This document shows positions 8,012 to 17,530 of a stretch of 64,000 nt of DNA, piece by piece. The DNA lies in the NCBI GenBank assembly GCA_965262395.1, contig OZ253531.1, positions 1,240,001 through 1,304,000 on the forward strand. Direction: 5' to 3'. The stretch's first letter is position 1; each line of letters begins with the position of its first letter. The stretch is from CBDHFF01 sp965262395. GTDB lineage: Bacteria; Pseudomonadota; Alphaproteobacteria; Rickettsiales; Anaplasmataceae. The position numbers and the translations under genes are program-made. Under the pieces are notes generated by a model. The model ran no database searches. It saw nothing but the letters and a program-made list of their open reading frames with translations, and had not been told where the DNA came from.

Positions 8012-10399
8012 TTAGCCTCCTGAGAAATTTTCATCACGCACAACAGCAGAAAATTTAGATTTCATTGAATTTATAATTTTATTACTAAGCTCTATCAGGT
8101 CATTGTCTGTTAAGGTACGATCATCAGCTTGCATAAGCAAACGACAAGCAACAGAAATTTTATTCTCCCCTAATTCTTTTCCAGAATATATATCGACTAC
8201 AGTAACATCTCTAATCAATTGATTATCACACCCACTAATAGACTTAATAATATCACCAATTTTTGTATCATTATCAACAACAAAGGCAAAATCACGATAT
8301 ACAGATTGATAGTTAGAGATAACCTTCACCTTAGCTGATTTATTTGTAACGGGTATGTTATCTAACCTCACTTCAAAAATATTGATTCGAGGTTTAATAT
8401 CATAAAATTTATTAACTTTTATATGTAGTTCCCCAAAATAGGCAATCAGATTCTTCCCTAAATAAATTCCACCTGACCTACATGGATGCAAATATTCAGG
8501 AAGATTATCAGTAGATATATTCACTCTATGTATATTCACGCCTAAAGCAGCTAAAACTTCCATACAATCAGCTTTAACATCAAATATATCAACTTCCCTA
8601 GAATCATTATGTACATTAATTGCAACATTACGCCCTACTCTCACTCCCACCGCTGCATTTCGAGTATCATCAATACCATGATATGTACATCCGACCTCGA
8701 AGATTGCAATATTTGCAATACCACGATTCATATTACTAACCACTGCCTTACATAAATGTGGAAGAATAGAAGGTCTCATAATATTTAATTCACTATTAAT
8801 TGGGTTTAATAGTTCCATATCCTGATTAATATCCTTTGAAAATATTTTACTTTCTTCTTCACTAACAAAAGACCAGGTGATTAATTCAATCATACTTTGA
8901 TTAACGAGTATCCCCCTACTTACATCAGTGGCGTAATTAAGCAAATCTTCCTCAATTTTTGTATTAAGACATGGAAGTTGCTTGGGTTCTATCTTGTCAT
9001 AACCATATATTCTAATAACTTCTTCTAATAAATCTTCTGGTATAGAAATATCAGATCTACGACTGGGCACAACAACATTAATGACGCCTACTGAAATATA
9101 TTTACACTTAAAACCAAGTTTATTAAATATACTCACTACTTCTTCATCTTGTAGAGCATAACCAGCAACATCTGTGATAATAGATGTTCTGAATAATATT
9201 TCTTTCAACTGTTGTGTTTTATCACCTGATGATTCAAGACAAGAAATTTTGCCGCCGCAGACCTCAGTTATCAATGCAGCAGCCATATTAAGTGACACCT
9301 CTAAGTTATCCCTATCAACACCACGCTCAAATCTATAACTTGCATCTGTAACCAATGAAAGCTTCCTACTAGCAAGAGCAACATCAACCGCATTGAAGCA
9401 AGCCGCTTCAAGAAAAATATCTTTAGTATCAGACGTACAGGCAGAATCAAGTGAACCAATGATCCCAGCAATAGCCTTAACACTTGAATTATCTGCAATA
9501 ACTATCATGCTTTCATCTATCTTATATTTAATATTGTTAAGAGCCACAAATTCCAAATCAACACATCCTTTCTTAACCACTAAAGAACTGTTCAGATATT
9601 GTGCATCATAGACATGCATTGGATTGCCCAGATCAAACATCACATAATTAATTATATCTACAACTGGCGATTTTGATGAAATACCTATTTGATTCAATCT
9701 ATCTGCAATATAAGCAGGTACATCAGCATGATTGTCGATACCTGTAATATATATGCCCATAAATAAATTAGAAGCAGATCCATCTTCAATATCAACTTTA
9801 ATTGGGGAATCAAGATTTGATTCAATAATTTTATGTTCATCGTCTTTGAGTTCACCTAACCCATAAGCGTATAAATCTCTAGCAATTCCTTGTACACTCA
9901 GGCAATCTCCCCGATTAGGAGTAACACTAATATCGAATACAGGAGAACCTTGATAATATACTTCACCTATATTACGATCATCAATTATATTAATAATACC
10001 ATCTGATTCACTACCTAGGCATAACTCATTTGCCGAACATAGCATACCCTGACTTTCCACACCTCTAATCTTAGATTTCTTAATTTTCATGTTATTAAGT
10101 GGGATTATACTGCCTACAGGAGCAAGAACTGCTTTCATACCATTTTTGACATTTGGTGCACCACAAACTATCTGTAACGTGTCACTTCCAGTATCAACCA
10201 TGCAAATATTCAATTTATCGGCATCTGGATGTTTATTAACATCGACCACTTGAACAACTTTGAACTGCTTCAATTCTTCAGCTTTATCAAAAATTTCTTC
10301 TACTTCTAATCCAATGCTATTTAAAGCTTCATATATCACATCTGTTTTATACTCAGCGCAATTAATATGTTTCTTCAACCAATCTACAGTAAATTTCAT
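8012..10399 (-). CDS. pheT: phenylalanyl-tRNA synthetase beta subunit
   Basis: PheT is the large subunit of the (alpha-beta)2 enzyme that charges tRNA-Phe. Domains in order are: an N-terminal tRNA-binding EMAP-like domain (residues about 40-150, VVDVNKHPDADKLNICMVDT), the B3/B4 editing domain with SVTPNRGDCLSV, the B5 domain, a pseudo-catalytic core, and a C-terminal FDX-ACB domain (YQSVYRDFAFVVD). At 795 residues it is full length. pheS is not adjacent. The mscS-type gene follows directly on the same strand. Confidence 0.97.
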   Translation of the reverse strand: MKFTVDWLKKHINCAEYKTDVIYEALNSIGLEVEEIFDKAEELKQFKVVQVVDVNKHPDADKLNICMVDTGSDTLQIVCGAPNVKNGMKAVLAPVGSIIPLNNMKIKKSKIRGVESQGMLCSANELCLGSESDGIINIIDDRNIGEVYYQGSPVFDISVTPNRGDCLSVQGIARDLYAYGLGELKDDEHKIIESNLDSPIKVDIEDGSASNLFMGIYITGIDNHADVPAYIADRLNQIGISSKSPVVDIINYVMFDLGNPMHVYDAQYLNSSLVVKKGCVDLEFVALNNIKYKIDESMIVIADNSSVKAIAGIIGSLDSACTSDTKDIFLEAACFNAVDVALASRKLSLVTDASYRFERGVDRDNLEVSLNMAAALITEVCGGKISCLESSGDKTQQLKEILFRTSIITDVAGYALQDEEVVSIFNKLGFKCKYISVGVINVVVPSRRSDISIPEDLLEEVIRIYGYDKIEPKQLPCLNTKIEEDLLNYATDVSRGILVNQSMIELITWSFVSEEESKIFSKDINQDMELLNPINSELNIMRPSILPHLCKAVVSNMNRGIANIAIFEVGCTYHGIDDTRNAAVGVRVGRNVAINVHNDSREVDIFDVKADCMEVLAALGVNIHRVNISTDNLPEYLHPCRSGGIYLGKNLIAYFGELHIKVNKFYDIKPRINIFEVRLDNIPVTNKSAKVKVISNYQSVYRDFAFVVDNDTKIGDIIKSISGCDNQLIRDVTVVDIYSGKELGENKISVACRLLMQADDRTLTDNDLIELSNKIINSMKSKFSAVVRDENFSGG

Positions 10400-10550
10400 C
10401 TTAGCACATTCTGATTGTATCTCTTTAAGGCGTAGATGATATCATAAACAATCACTAACAACAAAATATAATTACCGTTATTTATTTATTGTTTTAGAAG
10501 ATGAAATAGCATATCATTACCTGCAATAGAGTTATTATTATGAAATAAAT

Positions 10551-10991
10551 TTGACTATATTTAGTATCTATTTACCAAAGAATAATGATCTAAAAAAAGC
10601 CAAAGCAATTAGATGCGCTTTTTGCTGGGAATCTTTTGCATTCACACCATTTTGGCTGTTTTATCGTGGCATATATTCTCATACAGCAATCTATTTACTA
10701 ATATTTACCATGTTAAAGATAGGCTCAACTCACGAGATAATCAGTAGCATATACTGTTTCACTCTTATATTATCGATGCATCTATATTACGGAATCAATG
10801 CTAGAGAATTATCTGAAATAAGACTTATCGATAAAAAATACCGCATGGTTGATGAAATAATTGCAGATTCTGCGAAGGAAGCACTATTAATATATACAAA
10901 ACAGCATAAGGACTTGGCAATAGTGATTAATAAAAATGTTGTGCCTTTAAAGATGAGTAGAGATAAAAAATCCTTTATCCATCAATATTAA
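10551..10991 (+). CDS. DUF2628-like small membrane protein
   Basis: This 146-residue protein resembles the DUF2628 family of alphaproteobacterial inner-membrane proteins. It has a short amphipathic N-terminus, then AFCWESFAFTPFWLFYRGIY, which matches the family's conserved 'F-W-x-F-x-x-x-P-F-W' region. Two hydrophobic helices and a soluble tail follow. The start appears to be TTG at 10551, because an upstream ATG at 10540 reads straight into a stop. The function of the family is unknown. Its stop codon lies at the edge of a 97-bp tandem array. Confidence 0.6.
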   Translation: MTIFSIYLPKNNDLKKAKAIRCAFCWESFAFTPFWLFYRGIYSHTAIYLLIFTMLKIGSTHEIISSIYCFTLILSMHLYYGINARELSEIRLIDKKYRMVDEIIADSAKEALLIYTKQHKDLAIVINKNVVPLKMSRDKKSFIHQY

Positions 10992-11278
10992 CTTCATTCA
11001 TCACATTACTTGCTCTAACCACTTGTGCATTATGATTTGCAAAGTCTTTCGCTGATTATTACATCTCTATGATTGTGACTAATATTAATTCAATTAATCA
11101 CATTACTTGCTCTAACCAGTGGTGCATTATGATTTGCAAAGTCTTTCGCTGATTATTACATCTCTATGATTGTGACTAATATTAACTTCATTCATCACAT
11201 TACTTGCTCTAACCAGTGGTGCATTATGATTTGCAAAGTCTTTCGCTGATTATTACATCTTTATGATTGTGACTAATG
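10985..11278. repeat. 97-bp tandem repeat, three copies
   Basis: Three head-to-tail units, with the landmark CACATTACTTGCTCTAACC at 11002, 11099 and 11196, have an exact period of 97 bp and few substitutions. The first unit begins around the stop codon of the upstream DUF2628-like gene. The rest of the gap to 11365 shows no gene. Confidence 0.92.
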
Positions 11279-11365
11279 ATATAAATGACGCTCAATAAGA
11301 TAAAGACCTTACCTAGAATACGATTACATCGTATAGAGTTTGTACAAATTCAAATTAAGAGAACG

Positions 11366-11887
11366 CTAATTAGAGTGAATACAATTTACTACCTTCATCT
11401 TCATTATACTATCACTCTGTACATCATCCGCCAACTCAGCAGTTAAAGCATGCACATATATGATATTCGAATCATTATTAATATCGACACTAACGGTTCC
11501 AGGAGTTAGCGTAATGGAATTGGCCAATATGGCGATTCCCATAAAAGATGTATCTTGGGGCTTCACCTCAACTACCCTACCAGACATGTATAATTTATCT
11601 TTGAAATTCCAAATCACCAACATAACTTGTAATCCAGATAATATGATCTGCCAAAGTAACCAAAATATATATATCAAAATATTATAATTTGCTCTGCCTA
11701 ACGAAGAATTCTTATGACTGAAATTACCAAAATAGGAATTGTTTATACAAAGCTCATTGCTGAATATTCTAAATAAATGAATAGAAAGTAAAGATGAAAT
11801 GACTCCAGAAACCACAAAAAATATATCAAAATACTGAGAGCACGAAAGCCAGAACAGCATCAATAATATAAAAATTACTGTTAACAT
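11366..11887 (-). CDS. mnhE: Na+/H+ antiporter subunit E (Mrp/Mnh)
   Basis: MnhE is subunit E of the multi-subunit Mrp-type cation/proton antiporter. Hydrophobic N-terminal helices are followed by the family signature ANSITLTPGTVSVDI and a conserved VHAL. I choose the ATG at 11887 (173 residues, MLTVIFILLMLFWL). The longer frame from 11980 adds a 31-residue stretch with several Cys and His that does not resemble the family's N-terminus. No other mrp genes are adjacent; an mnhD-like gene is near 60 kb. Confidence 0.82.
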   Translation of the reverse strand: MLTVIFILLMLFWLSCSQYFDIFFVVSGVISSLLSIHLFRIFSNELCINNSYFGNFSHKNSSLGRANYNILIYIFWLLWQIILSGLQVMLVIWNFKDKLYMSGRVVEVKPQDTSFMGIAILANSITLTPGTVSVDINNDSNIIYVHALTAELADDVQSDSIMKMKVVNCIHSN

Positions 11888-12216
11888 AGGAGCTGCATGA
11901 CATATATGAAGCTCACTAACTAGCACATAATGTTGCGCTGCACAAGCATGATGTAACATGACCCAGAACTTAGACCGCAATCATTACTCAAATTCGCTAA
12001 TAATAGATATAGTAATAATATAAAATGATCAATTATTCTATTGACTCATGCCTATTGGGCATTCACCAATATATACGTTAATACATTTTCTTACGTTATG
12101 ATTACAGACTATCTTAGCAATCTGGAGATAAATTAGCGGTATTACAACTCCTACTCTTTACAAAAATAATAACTGTTATAGAATGTTATCCTGTGATCTA
12201 CAATCGGTACTAAATT

Positions 12217-13194
12217 ATGTCTAAGAAGAATGCTAAAAATTCTGAATTAATAGATGAACTGAGAATGATGATTCTGATTCGAAGATTCGAAGAACAGGCT
12301 GGGCAGTTATATGGAGCTGGTTTTATTGGTGGGTTCTGCCACTTATGTATAGGGCAAGAAGCAATAGCGGTAGGAATCAAAAGCGTACTGAAAAAAGGAG
12401 ATACAACCATTACTAGTTATAGAGATCATGGTTTGATGCTAGCAGCAGGAAGTGATCCCAAAGTTGTTATGTCTGAACTTACAGGAAGAATTGATGGCTG
12501 CTCTAAAGGCAAAGGCGGCTCTATGCACATGTTTGATTTAGAAAAAGGATTTTTTGGCGGTCATGGTATAGTCGGAGCTCAAGTTCCTATAGGCACTGGT
12601 CTGGCGTTCGCACACAAATATAAAAAAGATAATGGAGTTTGTTTTACTTTACTTGGAGATGGAGCTTCAAATCAAGGCCAGTTCTTTGAAGCTATGAATA
12701 TGGCTGCTCTATGGGAACTACCAGTTGTGTATATTATAGAAAACAATCAATATGGTATGGGCACATCTATTGCCAGGTGCTCTGCTATTACCGACCTTCA
12801 TAACAAAGGCTTAAGCACTGGGATTGAAGGAATGAAAGTGAATGGCATGGATTTATTTGAAACAAAAGCTGCGCTCAAAAAAGCAACAGATGAATGTAGA
12901 AAAAAACACAAACCACAACTATTATCCATTGATACATACAGATATAGAGGACATTCAATGTCCGATCCAGCCACATATAGGTCTAAAGAGGAAGTGGATA
13001 ATATGAAGCAAAAACATGATTCTATAGAAGGTCTGAAGGGATATATAATAAAAAATAAAATAATGTCCGAAGAGGAAATTAAATCTATGGATAAAGATAT
13101 TAGAACACTGGTAAAAGAAGCAGCAGAGTTTGCAAAAAACAGCCCTGAACCTGATGAATCAGAATTATGGACTGATGTATATACAATGCAATAA
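12217..13194 (+). CDS. pdhA: pyruvate dehydrogenase E1 component, alpha subunit
   Basis: PdhA is the thiamine-diphosphate-binding alpha subunit of the pyruvate dehydrogenase E1 heterotetramer, which feeds acetyl-CoA into the TCA cycle. Visible motifs are IGQEAIAVG near residue 47, the thiamine-diphosphate/Mg motif GDGASNQGQFFEA to NNQYGMGTS (about 147-178), and the phosphorylation-loop-like YRYRGHSMSDPA (about 242). At 325 residues it is full length. pdhB does not follow, so the complex is encoded at separate loci; lpdA at the window end supplies an E3. Confidence 0.96.
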   Translation: MSKKNAKNSELIDELRMMILIRRFEEQAGQLYGAGFIGGFCHLCIGQEAIAVGIKSVLKKGDTTITSYRDHGLMLAAGSDPKVVMSELTGRIDGCSKGKGGSMHMFDLEKGFFGGHGIVGAQVPIGTGLAFAHKYKKDNGVCFTLLGDGASNQGQFFEAMNMAALWELPVVYIIENNQYGMGTSIARCSAITDLHNKGLSTGIEGMKVNGMDLFETKAALKKATDECRKKHKPQLLSIDTYRYRGHSMSDPATYRSKEEVDNMKQKHDSIEGLKGYIIKNKIMSEEEIKSMDKDIRTLVKEAAEFAKNSPEPDESELWTDVYTMQ

Positions 13195-13218
13195 TAACCT
13201 GTATAAGTTGGTTATTAT
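13191..13218. terminator. hairpin overlapping the pdhA stop codon
   Basis: Nine-bp arms (ATAATAACC at 13191-13199 and GGTTATTAT at 13210-13218) enclose a 10-nt loop. The left arm contains the pdhA stop codon. There is no T-run, so it is only a candidate terminator or 3' stabiliser. Confidence 0.35.
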
Positions 13219-13377
13219 ATAAAGCTCAGAATTATACGAGTGAATGTAATTTCATTCGTATTTGATCAATTATTACCTCTAATAAGAAATTTATAATTGG
13301 TTTGTTACAAAGACATTATGATTTATCCAATAAAACTTTCGTATTGATATAGAGATATAACTCTGAATATAAACAAG

Positions 13378-13549
13378 AAAAATATCATTACAATAAGCAC
13401 TATACATCTTTTTATATCCATCTGTCCGATATCAAGGCACTTAATAGACTATTTATCTCTTATAAAAATATCATTACAATAAGCGCTATACGTATTTTTA
13501 TATCCATCTGTCCGATATCAAGGCACTTAATAGACTATTTATCTCTTAA
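13378..13549. repeat. 86-bp tandem duplication after pdhA
   Basis: Two units (landmark ATATCATTACAATAAGC at 13382 and 13468) differ at a few bases. Each contains TCTGTCCGATATCAAGGCAC. No gene is seen in 13195-13739, which otherwise holds AT-rich sequence and the palindrome before the 857-aa gene. Confidence 0.88.
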
Positions 13550-13687
13550 AATGCATTCAAACAAACATAAAGCCTAATAAAACATAGCATAATGTGCCTG
13601 TAGTTCCAATTGCATGAGAAAAATCTGTAATACAGTTAAAAATATAGATAAAAATGTTCAATTGACCCAACTATACCATAATTTGCA

Positions 13688-13736
13688 TATATTATATCTA
13701 TATTAATTAATATAAAATTAATATAGATATAATATA
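13688..13736. promoter_or_regulatory. long perfect inverted repeat just before the 857-aa gene
   Basis: Arms of 21 bp pair perfectly around a 7-nt loop (13709-13715). The left arm core is ATTATATCTATATTAATT (13691-13708) and the right core AATTAATATAGATATAAT (13716-13733). The ATG at 13740 follows within 4 bp, so in mRNA the hairpin would occlude the ribosome-binding region of that start. It also contains TATAAT-like boxes. Whether it is an operator, a translational switch or a chance AT palindrome is not decided. Confidence 0.5.
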
Positions 13737-13739
13737 ATT

Positions 13740-16313
13740 ATGGAGTTGTTATTAAGAGTAGTATACTACATGTCAAAAAGATTATCTGATGAAACACAGG
13801 GTATTGGCTCGAATCCATATAAATATGGAAGAATCGAAAAAGAACAACCCCCTCAGCAAAAGGGTAGCATCACGCCTAATGCAAGCAAAGCATATACCAA
13901 ACCTACTATCGTAGAGAGAACAACACACACTACACCTGAAACTGGAAAAACTGTATCTTTCTCTGACGAAAGAACGGAATATTCATATATTTCAGGAGAG
14001 GAGAATAGCCCTATATTTAATAAAGATGGGACTCCTATTCCTTTAGCCAAAATAAATCTAAATAATAAACCTAAAAAGAGCGCTCTAAAACAGAGTAAGA
14101 CACCAGCTCATCAAGGTGATCCTGCAATACAAGCTATAACAGACTTAAATACCAGCTCCATAATTGATAGTTATGAGCAAATGACAGAGATATTAGCACA
14201 ACCAGTATTATCTAATGTAAGCTTCACATGGCAAACAGCAAAGGCTCAAGATTCCATGGTTGAACATCCTTTGCATTCTTATATTAAAAGAAAACAACTA
14301 GATATGAAGACAACTACAAAGTTAATATCTGATTACCCAGATATGGTTGTCACTGTTGCACTTCTTGCAAGCAAAATTCCTATATTACAAGATAAGGCTT
14401 CTAACGCTGTCGACGATATCACTGCATTCCTAAAAGAATCAGCGCAAGAATCTAATACACAAAATACACAACATAATATTATAGAAGCTATTATATATTC
14501 TACATACGAAGATTCATTTCTAGAAAAAATATGCAGCACCAATAGCCTTGACCCGAATACAACATCCCTACTGTCAAATAAAAATAATTCTCTCAATCTT
14601 ATACGTGCCATTAAGGCTGGCGATGTAAAAAGAGTAAAAGAAATAATGAACTCACATAATAAACCACAAGATATAAAAGAGCATTTAAAGATCGCAACAC
14701 TACTCAATGCTCCAGAGGAATTATTCAAAATTTTGATAAATAATAGTAAAGTTGATTTGAATGATTACGATCTTTATGACTTTATTATGTCTACGGCGAT
14801 TGCTCAGAATAATCCTCAAATGTTCATTGAAACAGCAAATAAATCTAACCAAAATCCGCATACATGGCTTTCATATGCCCTAAGCCACTGCAGCACAGAA
14901 GTATCGATAGAAATTCTTAATGGAATTAATCTAGATAAAATTATTCCAAATGACGATCTTCAAGGTATAACAGAAATAATGGTGGCAAATCCTAACAAAA
15001 TAGAACTTATTAACGATATATTGAGATCCAGGATAGAAGGTAATTCGCAAGACGCATCCAAAGCCCAAAATAATCCAGATATTGCCCAAGCAGATATTAG
15101 TCAGTCAGCAGTTACAACAGACACAGCACCAGCAACAGTTACATCAGACACAGCACCGGTAGTTAAGTCAGACACAGCACCAGCAACAGTTACATCAGAC
15201 ACAGCACCGGTAGTTAAGTCAGACTCAACACCAACGGCAAAACAGAAACCAAAAAATACCAATGCATTACCACTAGAAGAATTAATAATTGCTATCAAAG
15301 GACGTTACTTAATAAAAGAAATAAGTAGCATTAAAGAAGGTACTACTAAAAATCCAACAGAGACGCCAGAATCAAAAACGAAAGAAAATCTGGAAGAAAA
15401 TCTGGAAGAAAGTATAAAGCTGAAAGAGAAGCTAAAAAAAGCAGGGGTATATGCAGTTAATTACATTACTCCGGAGAATAATTCACCGCTAAAAGAAGCT
15501 ATCAGATCGTCTAGACCAGGAGATATCTCACTAGTCAAAGCGTTCTTTGATGGTGAAGTACGTGTACAGCTAATTGCAGAAAGGAATTCCAGCACTGCTA
15601 CTCCACAAGAAACAATCAATAAAGAACCAAAAGCTGCTACTCACACACAATATATTCACTTCTCCACCAGGCATGCAAATAAATACATGAATAAAATGCC
15701 TGATTACAGATCAACTCTAAAAGATATAACAAATTCAATGCAAAAGATGGATGCAGGCGAAATAAAAGTTTTTAATTACTCAATAGGTAAATTATTTATA
15801 GAAAATCATGACAAGATCTTTTTTGTGCGAGAACCAAATAGTCGTAGAGGTAAGTCCTCAAGGGGGACAGCTAAGAGAGCTGACAAAAAAGCAAGTACTC
15901 CAATCACAGAAGAAGAAAGAGTCAACGCAGCAATAACTACAATAATCCAAGAGAGTGAATCACATACTGCAGAATATTTACAAGTACAGTTTGATGAGTT
16001 GAATGTGCTAATAGGCGATTCCGTATTAGACAGAGGAAAACTACAACCAAGCATGGATGCTCTGCAAGAATGTATTATGAGCAAAGGGTCATCCGCAACT
16101 CAAACCCAGGAAGGGATAGATACTAAACCAGAGCCTGCTACTAAGGATCAACATACTCATGTAACTTCAGACTTCGACAGCAGAACGATATCCATGACTG
16201 ATAAACCAGCATTATCAATGCATGGCACATCAACTGAAACACTCGGCGTATTGCAAGGCACAGATACAGAGCTAGATAAAAATGATACAGGAGCAGGATT
16301 CTCCCCTTTATAA
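13740..16313 (+). CDS. 857-aa repeat-containing protein, putative effector
   Basis: I do not recognise a family. The N-terminal 60 residues are polar and Pro/Lys-rich. A helical middle region (residues about 130-420) contains stretches such as LIRAIKAGDVKRVKEIMN that look like degenerate ankyrin-like helix pairs, but no confident ankyrin unit is seen. Around residues 455-500 a 17-residue Thr/Ala/Pro unit (SDTAPATVTSDTAPVVK) is repeated twice, with a 51-bp DNA period from 15120. The C-terminus is hydrophilic, with no signal peptide or membrane segment. The start may be ATG 13740 or ATG 13770 (MSKRLSDETQG); neither has a strong ribosome-binding site. The composition suits a secreted effector, which is inference. 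Confidence 0.6.
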   Translation: MELLLRVVYYMSKRLSDETQGIGSNPYKYGRIEKEQPPQQKGSITPNASKAYTKPTIVERTTHTTPETGKTVSFSDERTEYSYISGEENSPIFNKDGTPIPLAKINLNNKPKKSALKQSKTPAHQGDPAIQAITDLNTSSIIDSYEQMTEILAQPVLSNVSFTWQTAKAQDSMVEHPLHSYIKRKQLDMKTTTKLISDYPDMVVTVALLASKIPILQDKASNAVDDITAFLKESAQESNTQNTQHNIIEAIIYSTYEDSFLEKICSTNSLDPNTTSLLSNKNNSLNLIRAIKAGDVKRVKEIMNSHNKPQDIKEHLKIATLLNAPEELFKILINNSKVDLNDYDLYDFIMSTAIAQNNPQMFIETANKSNQNPHTWLSYALSHCSTEVSIEILNGINLDKIIPNDDLQGITEIMVANPNKIELINDILRSRIEGNSQDASKAQNNPDIAQADISQSAVTTDTAPATVTSDTAPVVKSDTAPATVTSDTAPVVKSDSTPTAKQKPKNTNALPLEELIIAIKGRYLIKEISSIKEGTTKNPTETPESKTKENLEENLEESIKLKEKLKKAGVYAVNYITPENNSPLKEAIRSSRPGDISLVKAFFDGEVRVQLIAERNSSTATPQETINKEPKAATHTQYIHFSTRHANKYMNKMPDYRSTLKDITNSMQKMDAGEIKVFNYSIGKLFIENHDKIFFVREPNSRRGKSSRGTAKRADKKASTPITEEERVNAAITTIIQESESHTAEYLQVQFDELNVLIGDSVLDRGKLQPSMDALQECIMSKGSSATQTQEGIDTKPEPATKDQHTHVTSDFDSRTISMTDKPALSMHGTSTETLGVLQGTDTELDKNDTGAGFSPL

Positions 16314-16455
16314 ACATAGATTATGATTTGATACCAATCACTATAATACACAGCAAATTTCAGATACAGTACTCTATAAAGATAAAAATGACTTCAAACA
16401 TTTTATTAGAAATATATGTAAAATCCTACTACCCAGCAAGAGATGGATCGAAAGA

Positions 16456-16941
16456 ATGGATTATGCCTTAGGCACACTTCGATGTAGTCAAGATATATTG
16501 CAGGATGTACAACGAGTATTATGCGAGAGTGATTATGTAGATAAACACAAATATGAGGCAAGGATATTGTTACAACAGCTATTCTCTGAATTAAATAATA
16601 GCGAAGAAAATAGCATATTTATATTACACAGCCAATTTGATCCATTAACAGAGGACAGTATTAATGTTGTTTTGAACTCTGGGATTATGCAAGAATCTAA
16701 GGGTGAAATCACTAAACTAAAGTGTAAATATTGCACTAATAATGTGGATTATAAATGTTCTAATGAAAAGAAAATTTTATTCTGTAACAGCTGCAATGAG
16801 AGCTACAAATTAACAGGCAAAGATCTAAAGTTATATGAGATATCCTTAAAAACTATAGGGCATTGTATGTTATTGAAGGATTTACTCAATTATGAAAGAG
16901 AGAATTTTTACAGCAAGGATTATGTTCATTATCAGAATTGA
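16456..16941 (+). CDS. zinc-ribbon hypothetical protein, probably truncated
   Basis: This 161-residue protein is not recognised. Four Cys pairs up as a zinc ribbon near the C-terminus: CKYCTNN then CNSCNESYKL. The frame is also open upstream back to the TGA at 16324, without ATG, GTG or TTG, and reads like protein (KILLPSKRWIERMDYALG). After the TGA at 16939-16941 the same frame stays open for another 88 codons. The original gene was therefore probably about 250 or more codons, and what is annotated is its central part. It follows the 857-aa gene on the same strand. Confidence 0.5.
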   Translation: MDYALGTLRCSQDILQDVQRVLCESDYVDKHKYEARILLQQLFSELNNSEENSIFILHSQFDPLTEDSINVVLNSGIMQESKGEITKLKCKYCTNNVDYKCSNEKKILFCNSCNESYKLTGKDLKLYEISLKTIGHCMLLKDLLNYERENFYSKDYVHYQN

Positions 16942-17208
16942 AACATTGAAAATTATGATGAAAAAGTTAAGAATGGTAATAAAGCAGTTGAAAATGATGA
17001 CAGACAAGTTAAGAGGAATGATGCTAAACTAGTATGTATTGATGTGTGTCTGGCAAGAGACAATAATGAAAAGGAAAAAATTATTCAAAGAATTATGCAG
17101 GGAATTATAGATCGAACAGAAGGTAATGAGCAGCTACATAATCTTATTATTACGCTAGGAGATACTGAAGTTAATAAGAGTGATTATCAACCAATAAGAG
17201 AGTCATAA
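16942..17208 (+). pseudogene. in-frame continuation of the zinc-ribbon gene after TGA
   Basis: This stretch has 88 sense codons followed by TAA at 17206-17208, in the same frame as the upstream zinc-ribbon gene. The translation is charged and helical (NIENYDEKVKNGNKAV to TEVNKSDYQPIRES), with composition like the upstream part. It lacks a plausible start close to its beginning. The simplest reading is a nonsense mutation that removed the C-terminal third. Readthrough is possible but there is no evidence for it. Confidence 0.45.
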
Positions 17209-17530
17209 ATAATTGTATAAGTCTTTATACATAGACCTAAGATTCATCTTGTCTGATAAACGAGCTGCGGAAATGGCTCTTAATTTAATACTTATTTTCT
17301 TTAAGGATCACATCCTAATTTATTAGGATGTCAATATTTATACTGATACAACCAATAATATTATTATTGAATATTTTCCATGAAGTTGGCTTTATAGAAC
17401 ACACTTTATACCTTTTTTTAAATAATTATCTAGGGCATAGGAAGTTAGAGATTATATAATGCCTAATAATTTTTCTTACAATTATAACAATATTATATAA
17501 AAATTACTTGATTATGTTACCATATTAAAT

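Noticed and set aside
15101..15298. Minus-strand repeat frame opposite the 857-aa gene
   Set aside because: Antisense of the Thr/Ala/Pro repeat; no features of its own.
16939..16941. TGA read as tryptophan (code change)
   Set aside because: Trp is encoded by TGG throughout, and TGA ends intact genes such as cdsA and mdh.
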